Shown here piece after piece: positions 9,001 to 21,000 of a stretch of 64,000 nucleotides of DNA. The notes under the pieces were generated by a model, which was not told where the DNA came from, made no database searches, and saw only the letters and a program-made list of their open reading frames with translations. A program made the position numbers and the translations under genes. This DNA is from JAMZMI01 sp039944535 (lineage in GTDB: Bacteria > Bacteroidota > Bacteroidia > Cytophagales > Cyclobacteriaceae): assembly GCA_039944535.1 (NCBI GenBank), contig JBDUYP010000001.1, positions 620,001-684,000 of the forward strand. Direction: 5' to 3'. Position 1 is the first letter of the stretch. Every line of letters begins with the position of its first letter.

Positions 9001-12000
9001 ATTCAATGAAGACCTGAGTTCATGGGATGTGTCCAATGTGAGAAACATGGACAATATGTTTTTTTACATGGGACCCTCATCTATGGGTGATATTAGCAAC
9101 TGGGATGTGTCCAGTTGTGAGTCAATGCAAGGCATGTTTGAATCATCAAGTTTTGATCAGGATTTGAGTGGGTGGGATGTCTCCAACATGCTGTATATGA
9201 CCAAGATGTTTTTTAACGCGTCAAATTTCAATCAAAACCTAAACGCCTGGGACATATCAAGTGTGCAGGATATGTATCAAATATTTGATGGATCCGGAAT
9301 GGATCAGAGTAATTATGATAACACGCTGATTGGCTGGGCTGACCTTGATGTATTAACAGAAACACAAATTCCCACTAACGTTGCGTTTACGGCAGTTGGG
9401 ATCCCTTATTGCCAAAGTGGGGCTGCACGAAGCTCACTGATAAATGACTATGGCTGGTCGATCGGTGGAGATGTTCTCGATTGTCCGGGTTTAGCCCTGG
9501 AATACACATTTAATGGAAATGCATTGGATGAGTCTGGCAATGGCAATGATGGCACTGTAAACGGCGCAACACTTTCTGTAGATAGGTTTGGCAATGCGGA
9601 TGCCGCATATGTGTTTGACGGTTCGAGTAACTATATCAGCACTACACAGGCATTTACTAACAATCAACCATTCTCAGTATCTGTATGGGTTTATTGGGAT
9701 GGAAACACTGGGCGTCATACGGCTGTAAGTTGGTTTGAAGGCTCACTTTCATCTAGAATGTACCTTGGCGTAACGGAAACTGGCAACCTGGCCTTTGGTG
9801 ATAGTTTTGAAACAGGCACACCACTTGAAGCAGGTAAGTGGGTGCATTTAGTAGGAACGTATGATGGAAGCCAGTCTCGACTTTATATAGACGGTATTGA
9901 GAGTGACGTGTCTATCTCCGGGCTGAGTTATCAGTTCAACACTTTAACTGTAGGCAGACAAGGAACAGCAAGCTCGGAATACTGGGATGGTAAAATTGAC
10001 GATATCCGTGTTTTTGACTATGCGATGGATGCTTCTACCGCTATAGCCCTCTACACGGAAGGAGCGTATGCAGATCCAAGAGATATCTTGATGGATTTCT
10101 ATAATAGTACCAATGGGGACAATTGGGTTGACAATAGCAGCTGGGGAACTGATGCACCATTGAACGATTGGTATGGTGTGGACACTAATGAAGGCGTGGT
10201 GACTACTTTGAGTCTTGCTTCTAATAACCTGACAGGAACGCTTCCTGCCTCACTGGGTTCTTTGATTTCTTTAGATTATCTACTGCTTTTCAACAACGCA
10301 ATTACAGGAACCATTCCTCTAAGCTATGGCAACCTGACCAATGCTACTTATTTCAATATCAGTCTCAATCAACTCACTGGCACAATACCAACGGAGCTTG
10401 CTAACCTGACAAACTGCAATATTTTCTCTTTAAGTCGAAACCAACTGACCGGATATATACCTGAAGGGCTTGCCTCATTTACTAACACAGCGGGTGGAGG
10501 AATTTACTTGTATACCAATCAGTTGAGAGGGTTGCCAGATTTGTCTGGATTGCCGTCTGGGACGACATTATCTATCTACGACAACAAAATAGGCTTTGAT
10601 TATTTGACTCCAAATGTGGCACTTAATTCAAGCGGATCGGCCTTGTATGCAAGCCCTCAGACAGTGGGAGATCCGGTCACACTCGTGCCCAATGAAGGTG
10701 AGGAACTGACGCTTTCGGCAATTGAATCAGCAAGTGGCACCCAATACCAGTGGTTCTACAACGATGAAATTATAGAGGGAGCAAATTTGATAGAACACGT
10801 TTTTAATTTCACTGCATCTGTGGAAGGGGAATATTATTGTGTGATGACCAATGACAATGTTCCCGATGTTGAAATCAGAAGAGCGACCTATTCTATCAGT
10901 GATGGTGTGAATGCCGCACCGTCAACTCTTTCAATGGAGTTTTATGGTCTGGATAATGCCGCAGCAAATAATTTACCAGTTGCTGGTTTTTCTGCGGAAG
11001 ATGTTGATCCTGGCGAAAATCATGTTTTTGAGCTTGTAGCCGGAGAAGGAGATACAAATAATGACTTGTTTGTGATGGATGGGGTTACTCTGAGAGTGGC
11101 CGGGAATATAGATGCATCGGCAGTCGAGTATTCAATCCGAGTACGCGTAACCGATAATGGAGGCGCTTCGCTTGAAGAGATATTCCTTCTGGAGATCACC
11201 CCAAGTCATACCTGTGATGGGGGCGTTTTTTCGGATGCTTCTGGAACCATTTCTGATGGTAGTGGAGTGTATAGTTACAATGCTGATTTTACCTGTGATT
11301 GGTTAATTCAATATCAGGATAAATCACGTGTTCTACTCGAGTTTACAGAGTTTGATACAGAGTTTAATTATGACTTTTTGTATATCTACGATGGAGAAAA
11401 CGACCAGTCACCTTTATTGGCAGTCTTGAGCGGATCTGATATACCTGCGCCGCTGCAGTCAGGTTCTGAGTCTGTATATATCAGATTCGTTTCTGATGAA
11501 TATATTACCAGAGGAGGATGGTCTTTGAACTACTCTGAGATAGGGCCTGTCGCTTACTATGAGTTTAATGGAAATGCTGACGATTTGTCGGACAATGCTA
11601 ATCATGCTACTTTCATTGGAGCTACTCTCGCCAATGATCGTTTCGGAGCAAGCCAGTCTGCTTATTATTTTGATGGAAGTTCGGCGTATATACAAACCCC
11701 TGCTACCCTAACCGACAATGCTCCATTTTCTTTGTCAGCCTGGGTAAATTGGAATGGCAATAACAGCAATTTCACTGAAATATTAAGCTGGAAATCCCTT
11801 GGAAACACATATCTGGGAACCAGCCCAACTACCAACGAAATAAGACTTGGGGATGCCTGGACCACAGGTGTTGCTCTGGATGCAGGGAGATGGGTTCATA
11901 TCGTTGCTACATACGATGGCTCTGCAGCTCAACTTTATCTTGATGGCGGTCTCGTTAGCGAATCAACCGGAGGTCTGAGTTATACTTTTGGAGGAGACAT

Positions 12001-15000
12001 GTTTTTGGGTGTGCAGGGCACAAATGGTTCTGAATTTTTTGATGGAAAAATTGATGATGTTTTAATCTATGATTTTGTCCTTACAGAAGAAAATGTTGCG
12101 AGCCTATATGAAGATGGTAACACTGATCTGCTTGCATACCTTCCTTTTACCAGCGACGTAACAGATGCAACAGAAAATGGCTTTGATGCCTATGAGGTTG
12201 GCTCTGGTAATGGCCTTACTACTGATCGATTTGGCCTTGATGGTTTTGGAGTTGGTGCTTACAATTTCGATTATATAAATGCCAGTCCACTGGAAATGGC
12301 AAATACTATTAACTATGATTTCGGTTCAGAGATCACCGTTACAGCCTGGATCAAACCAAATTCTTTTCCTGCTGCTGATGTGAGCATAGTGAAGAATGTT
12401 ATGAATGGTCAGGGTTTTGACCTGAGGCTATCTACTGGAGATCTTGAGGCAGGCACAGCAAGTTACACGAGAAGGGTTTTCGGTGATATTACGGGCATTT
12501 CTTATGGAGATGCCGGAGAAGTTTATCTTGGAAACTGGGCACATGTTGCTTTCACTTACAGTTCTAGTGGGGGTGTCAGGATATATATAAATGGACAGGT
12601 TCTAGTCAATTATGGATTTGTTGAAGGCACTGAAGGATCTGCTGTTCCAGTTTCTGAGGGGTCCATTCTCATTGGAGATGGCTTTGATGGTATAATAGAC
12701 GAGGTGCAGATTCACAACTCTGTTCTATCAGATGAAGAAATAAGAGAAGTCTATAGTGAAAAACTGTGGCCATTTGAGGCTCAGGCGCTTCGCGGACCTG
12801 AAGATGTTGGAGGAGATGCGGTTCATGATTTGTGGCTTGAGCCAGTGGGAGAACGTTATGTTGGGGCTTTGGATTTACTGGCAGGTACATACCATTTTAG
12901 GCTCACCGATTTTGACGAGGGTCTTCCTGAATCGTTTATGGGTGATAATGAATTGGACGGAGTTGCAGATGCTGGAGGTACAATCTTTACGCTTGATCAG
13001 GGATTGTATGCTGTAGGATTGTGGGAGTCTAGTCTTGCTTATTACGCGGAACCAATTACCTCTGTCGGGATCATAGGCTCGGCACTTACGGGTGATAATT
13101 CAGGCTGGGATGCTGACATGGATTTGACAGACATGGGCTCTGGTATCTACCAGATCAAGAACATAAAACTTTATGCAGGGGAATGGAAATTGAGGGTAAA
13201 CGATACCTGGAATTACCTGGATTGGGGTGATTCGGGTGATGGCTATCTGGAATATTTTGGATTGAACTTCTTTGTAGATGAAGGTACTTATACACTAACT
13301 GCAGATGTTGTCAATAACACGTACGAGCTAATTGAGACATCATGGGGGAATTGGGATGCTGTGGCGGAACTATATTTTGATGGCGACCTGACAGACGAGA
13401 GTGGCTATGGAAATGACGGTACTTCCGCTAGTGTCAATTATGGCACGGATCGATATGGCAATACAGAAAGTTCGCTGGATCTTGCCACTTCTGAACTAGT
13501 AAATCTAGGTTCCTCACCGGAATTGTATTTGAGCAATGGTTTTACCATGAATATGTGGCTCAATCCAATCACCAATGATAATGCCGGCACCATCTTTCAA
13601 AGTGTTGGAAGCTTTCACAATCACATTTATCCTACAGAATTTTCCTGGAGATATTTTCAAAACGCAGTGGAGGTAGGAATAGAAGCAATTCCGATTGAAG
13701 CACCTACCGGGCAATGGACCATGGTGACATGGGTGTATGATGGAGGGGAGATGCGCTTCTACGATGATGGTAATCTGGTTCATACATATCCTGTTTATGG
13801 GGATTTGGACATTACGGGAAATTCTTATCAAATAGGAAGTAACTATGACGGGTATGTAGATGATTTTATGTGGATAGATGGTGTTCTGTCCGATGAAGAA
13901 ATTAAGGGACTTTATAATGATCACCTTTGGTTGTATTATCCTTTGAATGCCTCAGCAACTGATGAATCGGGCAATGGATACAGCGGGGTATTGACCGGAG
14001 CTGTAGGCGATTTTGACAGGTTTGGGAATGCAGATCAGGCTTTGTATTTCGATGGTGCCAGTGATGTAGATGCGCCAGCCTTACCGATTACGCCAAATGA
14101 ACTTACCGTCTCAGGTTGGTTCAATGCCTCTTCTTCAGTGACGGGCTCTCAGCAAATAATTGACCTTGAAGGCGTAGCGGCTCTGGCTGTTTATGATGAT
14201 ACAGAACGATATATTCAGGGAATTCTAAACCTGGGAGGTGATTATATAGTAATCTCAGCTCCTGTTACCTCTGACGAATGGCATTTTGCTGCGCTCACTT
14301 ATGATGAGAATTACTTTAGGCTCTATCTGGATGGCGAGTTGGTATATGGAGTATTGAATACCAATCAGATTCTATACGCAGCTAACCAGTTTGAGGTGAG
14401 ATTAGGACGATATGATTATACAGAGGGTAACTATTACACTGGAGCCGCGGATGACATGCGCATTTACGACAGAGCCCTGTCTGCCGAGGAAATTTATGAA
14501 TTATATGGTGCTTTTGGATGGCTCACTCAGCAAACGGGAATTTTAGCTGACTACCCATTCCATGGTGATGCTGATGATGTTTCAGGACAATTAAATGATG
14601 GACTGGTATTGGGAGCAGAACTTGCTTACGATCGCTTTGGAGATCCGGGTTCTGCATTTAGTTTCAATGGAGTAGATGCCTACATTGAGTTGCCGGAGGT
14701 TGATTATTTTGGAGGTTCTGACCAGCTCTCGGTTTCCTGGTGGGTCAACCCGGCAAATACTGCTGGAATCTCAGGAGTTTTGAATTTTGGAAACATGCTT
14801 GCTCAGGTTATCGACGGTGTGCTCTACACAAACCTATACTTTAGTGGTAGTGGCGATGTGGTCGGCAGCACTTCTTTGAATCTCGACGAATGGCAGCACC
14901 TTACCTTGACTTATGACGGAGTAAACACGCGACTGTACAAAAACGGATCTGAAGTTGGCGTAACGGCGCTATCAGGTGTTGTGGATAACAGAGGATCAGG

Positions 15001-18000
15001 CTCTCCATCTACCATTGGAACTATAAATGGTAGCGCAGATTTCTTTGATGGTGATATTGATGACATCAAGGTTTACAACAGACCTCTAAGTGCTAGCGAA
15101 ATAGATGAATTATATCGAACAGGTGGTTTCCCATTTGGTGGAGTTGTTGTGTCTTCACTTAGTGAAGATTTTGAATCAGAATGCCTCCCGGCCTCTTGGA
15201 CTGAATATAATGAGGGGCTTGATTTGATCAATTGTGGTACCAATGCAAGTAACGATACCTACCTCAATATAAATGGATATGCCGTAGGAGACGGAGAATC
15301 ATGGTTGATTACGCCAATGATTGATTTTAATGCCAGCAGCATTTACCACATTAGTGTAGAGTATTCAAATCGGTTCTCCGGTCCAGATGTTGAGGTACTA
15401 TACTCAATGGATTATACTGGGGTGCCAAACCCGACGAGCTTTACATGGATTAATCTCACCGAAATCGAGTCAGCAGTAAATGTCAAGACAGATGAGGGTG
15501 TTATTGCCAATACTGGCGACATACTTCTGCCTTCGTTGGATGGTGTGGCAGCTATTGCTTTTCGCTATACCTCTGAAGGGGCTGAGTCGGGCCAAAGTAT
15601 AAACTTTAGTTTTGATGACGTAAATGTTTTCGAAACAATAGTGAATGAGGTTCCATCTGCACTGACGCTTTCAAATACCAATGTTTATGAAGGCCAGGAA
15701 GAAGGCACAGATGTAGGTACTTTTATTACCACCGATCCGGATAGTGATACTTTCACTTATTCACTTGTAAGTGGAACTGGCACGGAGGATGATGATAATG
15801 GAAGTTTCGCCATTTCGGGTGATCGTCTTTTGACAGGAACTGGTTCTTCATTTAGCCTTAGTGGTCAAACAGCTTACAATATTTTGGTTCGCACTGAAGA
15901 TGATGCCGGTGGGATATTGGATCAGGCATTTGTCATAAACGTTATAGGGACAGATCCTGCTGATGAAGCCAATGTAAAATCTTATGTCATATCTGGGCAG
16001 GTTGGAGCTACCACTATAGATACGGACAATGCCGAAATCTATATTGCGCTGGAAGATGGCACTAACTTAACAGCTCTTACACCGAACTTTAACATCTCCA
16101 GTGGGGCTAGTACCGCTCATCAGAGTGGTGTCGCGACTGATTATACCAATGGAGAATTTTACTTTGATGTTACCTCGAGCGATGCTTCTGTTGTGCGGAC
16201 ATGGAAAGTGAACATCAGAAGTCCACATGATCCATGGGCTGTTCAGGAAATGAATGGTTTACTTGAGTCTGTCAACCCTGCTTTTGTGATCAGCAATACC
16301 AGCGGTACTGAGACTGCATGGTCAATTGTAGAAGACCCTGACGATACGGGCAATAATTTATTGTCTTTGTCAAACCTGAATGATGGATCTGCTGGGATGT
16401 ACAAAACTTACGACCTGGGAGCTTCTGCTGCCACAGTTGTTTTCCGTACCAAAATTGAGGGTACTCCAGAACGACTTACTGATGTGGACATCCACCTCAA
16501 TGGTTTAAGAGAGCAAGTAGTTTTGATTGCTCCCGATACTATTCTATTCCAGAGGTCAGGGCTCAAGGAAGTCGTCTCCGGCTTGGATTTCAGCATGTGG
16601 AATACCTTCAGAATCACCGCTGATGCCTCAAGTGGAACGGAAATGATTGTGGAACTTTATGTAGGAGAAGAATCTACGCCAGTCTTAGCCTCATCATCTA
16701 CTGAGGCTACAACTGAAAACAACATAAGCTTCGGAGATGGTAGTACTACTTCTACTTACGGCGCTTTGATCGATTATTTCATATTTGATAAAGCGGGAGC
16801 ATATAGCCCGGCTAATTTGTCAGTACCTACTGGTTTGACTGTAGATGGTTTCTACCACAGCCCTACAGATATATCTCTATCGGCTACTTCCATCAATGAG
16901 GGAGAAAGCGCGGGTACGCAGATAGGTGTTTTCACTACCACAGATGCTGATAGCGATACCTTTACCTATACGCTGGTAGATGGTGCACTGGACAATGCAA
17001 GTTTCAGTATTTCGGGGAATGAGCTGTTCAGCGCAGAGACTTTTGATTTTGCTGTGAAAAGCACCTATTCAATTTTGGTAGAAACTGAGGATGAACAGGG
17101 ACAAACCTTCCAAAAGGAATTTACCATTGAAGTGGAAAGAGTTGCAGACCCGGCAGATCCTTATGCTATAGAGTGGATTAGGAAAAATGCTCCTTACATT
17201 GGCACTTCCCAATACTTAAATGGGGAGTTGGTTGCTTCGGTTGACCATTACACAAACTATGCGCGTTATCAGGGTCTGATTAAGCTATCAGACGATGGAG
17301 AAGTTACCTGGGTAAGTGATTCTATCAAGTATATTAACGACCCTGATTATTATTTCAGTCACTTGAGGACAGATGATAGTGGAAATATTTATGCTCTTGG
17401 GCACTTGAGAGGGACACTAGAAATAAATGACACTGAAATAACTTCCAATGATGGAACCAATGGCGATCTAATAATTTTGAAATATAATGCTGCTGGTGAA
17501 ATCGTTGAGCACGTAATCATAGGTGGAGATGGTGTTGAAAATCAGTATGGTTTTGTTGTCTTGCCTTCAGGCAACTTGCTTGTGTCATTCTATTTTGATC
17601 AATTCTTTAGTTCCTTAGGAAAAAACTTTGACCCTAACACAAGTACTCGAGCGTTATTAGAACTCGATGCAAATTTGAGTGTTACTACTACGCCAGTAAA
17701 TTATCCTGATCACTACGGCCCCCTTGTGCTTACAAACGAGGACAGGCTGTTTATGACCAATCATGGTAGAAATGCAATCAATGAGTTTAGTCTCACTGAC
17801 TATACCGTAATTGCCACGTATCAGCTACCTGATGCTTATGAGTGCTATGATCACACCAATCAGATGGTTGCAGATGGCAATGGCGATCTCATCTTTACAG
17901 GCATAGAATATACAAGTGGAAGTAGTACTTCTGTCAATAACATTTTTGCTGGAAAGTTCAACACGGGTACCAATACCTGGGATTGGAACTACATCATGGG

Positions 18001-21000
18001 GAGTACCGGTGGCAATGATGAACCTGTGCGTCTGGATGTTGATGGTGATAACAACGTATATCTGGCGGGGCACTACCGCTTCAGTTGGAGTGTTGGAGGT
18101 GTTGGGCTCCCTAGTGCAACCCTTCAGGATATTTTCCTGGCTAAGGTTGATGAAAGTGGATCAGTACTTTGGGTTCAGACTTATGGCTCTAGTGAAGATG
18201 ACTACATGCAAGCCCTTGCCGTGGATCAGGAGGATAATGAGGTATTCCTGACAGCTGGCTTTAATGGTACTGGCGCTACGGTGATTACCGAAACATTGAA
18301 TGATCCTATAGGCATATGGCTTAAGTTGTCTCCGCTCGGTGGCGATGGTCCAATGACTGTTTCATCGATAGATGGCTTTGGTACTTATACTTACAATGAT
18401 GGTCAGGGACCAGGCTTTTTCAATGATTCCTTTGATAGTGGAATAACTGACAAGTTTACTGTGGAAGCTCTGATCCGACACAAGGGATTTGATGGGCCTG
18501 GAGACTGGTATAACCAATTCGTGAATACACAGTTCTTCACTATCTATGTCGACTATGATGATAATGAGAATATTAATTTGCAAAGTGTGGTTCGCAATCT
18601 TCCAGGCCAGAGCGTCTCGGATGATTATTTTGTCGGCGGCTATATAGATACCGAAGACTTTGGAGCGAATACATGGCACCACATAGCGCTAACATATGGT
18701 GATGGAGCCATGACCTTCTTTTTGGATGGAAATGTGTTTATGTCATACGTAGCTAAGTATGATCCAATTGACGGGGTAGAAGACTTTTTGCACCTTTTAC
18801 GGGAAGTTACTGGAGATATTGATGAAGTTAGGATTTGGGATGAAAAGCGTACACTAGATGCAATCAGAGCCAACATTCAGAATGAAATAGCACCAACTAC
18901 TACAGGTTTAGTAGGCTACTGGCCTATGAACACCAAAGCCGACGATGGTAGCGGTTCCTATACTCCAGATGCGACTGGTAATGGACAGCATTTATTCCTG
19001 GAAGCAAATGCGGACATTCTTGAGCTTAACCTGGAGCCAACGGATATATTGCTGTCTAATAACAGTGTGCGGGAAGGACTGGATATAAATACTGTGGTTG
19101 GAACGCTTTCAACTACGGATGGTAACGCAACAGACTCTCATACTTATTCTCTGGTGGCTGGCACTGGGGATGTTGACAATGGCAGATTTAATATCAATGG
19201 GAATGAATTACGTACCAGTGAAATATTCACTTATTCGGGCCAAACATATCAGATAAGGATTCAAACAGAGGACTCTCAAGGCGCTACCTATCAAGAAATA
19301 TTCTTTATCGGGGTGGACCAAAATCTCAACAACGCACCTACTATTACCGGTGCAACATTTGATATAGACGAGAATCCAAATAATGGTGATATTATCTCAG
19401 ATGCCATTGAGTTTGAGGATCTGGATGGCGATGGCTTAACCTTTACCATCACCACTGGCAATAGCTCTGGTGCATTTGCGATAGGCTCCAGTGATGGGGT
19501 GTTGTCAGTGGCGGACGCTACTCTTTTCGATTATGAGTCCATTAGTCCAAAGTTTTATACCATTGAGATCACAGTATCTGACGGTATTGAGTCCAACTCT
19601 GCCAGTTTCACAATCAATGTAAACAATGTTGAGGAGGCCGCAATCTTCTCCAATTTTGATGCGCCGGACTCTTATGACACGGGAAATGGCGGCTTCACTG
19701 TATCTGCAGATATAGCGGACCCTGACGGGCTTGCTGGGGTTGAGGTATTCTATAAAAAGGCCTCCGAGGCAGACTTTAACGTTAAAGCCATGACTGATAA
19801 TACGGGCGGAAATTATTCTACCTCATTTTCAGGAACGGATATAGGATTGATTAGTATAGAATATTATGTAGAAACTACTGATATCCTATCAAACAAAACT
19901 CAGTCAACTACAAAGACCACCTCAGTGAATAGAAGCAGTGCAGTAGCGCTCGATGTTGACAATCTGGCGGGGATTTCATCAGGCACGACTGTTGAAGCTT
20001 ATAGCATTTTGGCATTTCCGTTTAGTGGCGCTACCGTCAATGGTGTATTCACCAACTTGATGCCATATGACGAGGAAAAATGGAGATTGGTTTCTTACTC
20101 TTCTTCCGGTTACACAGATAAAAGGTCCGGAGGACTTACGGCAGGAACAGGGTATTTCTTTATTACTTCAGAAAGTGCAGATATTGATGTCAGTGGTAGG
20201 AGTGTAGTGCTTGACGATGGCGTCTATAAAATTAACTTGTCTCCAGATGTCAATGGCTGGTCATTGATTGGTAATCCTTTTCAGGGAGAGTTGGATTGGA
20301 GTGCGGTTGTTCAGCACAATATAGACAATGCTGTCATTTCTTCGGGAGAAGTACAAACCAGCCTGCAAGGCTACAACGGTCAGTTTAGATCTCAAAATTC
20401 ACTAAGTATTTTGGAAGGGGCTTTTGTCAATTCAAGTGGCTCTATCACGGGTTTTGAAATTCCGGCTACTGCGGTTTCAGAGGCGTCAGGTGGCAGGTTG
20501 GCAAGAGCTGCAAATGCGCCTGAAGAAGTGTATATCGATGAGCTTGATTGGTCACTGGATTTATTCTTCGAGACCCCTTCATACAAATATTCGGTGGGAG
20601 GTATCGGAATCAACCCTGATGCTGCAGATGATCACGATTACCATGACTTAGCACAACTTCCTAGATTCAGCACTTATCTTGACCTTACGTTTGATGATGG
20701 TAGCACCAGAAGTATCAAACAATCAGATGAGTTCAAATCCTGGGAATTCCAGATCAACAACAGTTTGCCTGAGAAGTATATCGATATGACCTGGGATATT
20801 CCGGTATCATCAAGCAAGACGATCATTTTTGTGGATGCGGCATCTCGTCAAATATACGACTTGAGCGAAGTGCGTAATATCAAGCTGCCGAATGATGCTT
20901 CTGCTAAACATCAGCTTTACTATGGTGATAAAGATGAGATCTTCGAAAACATGGACTTGCCTTTCGATGCGCTATTCAATTTATACCCTAATCCGGTTCG

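Noticed and set aside
7329..15120. Possible CRISPR-like or recent DNA tandem repeats
   Set aside because: The repetition is at protein level with diverged codons and about 600-base period, typical of LamG modules, not CRISPR or satellite DNA.
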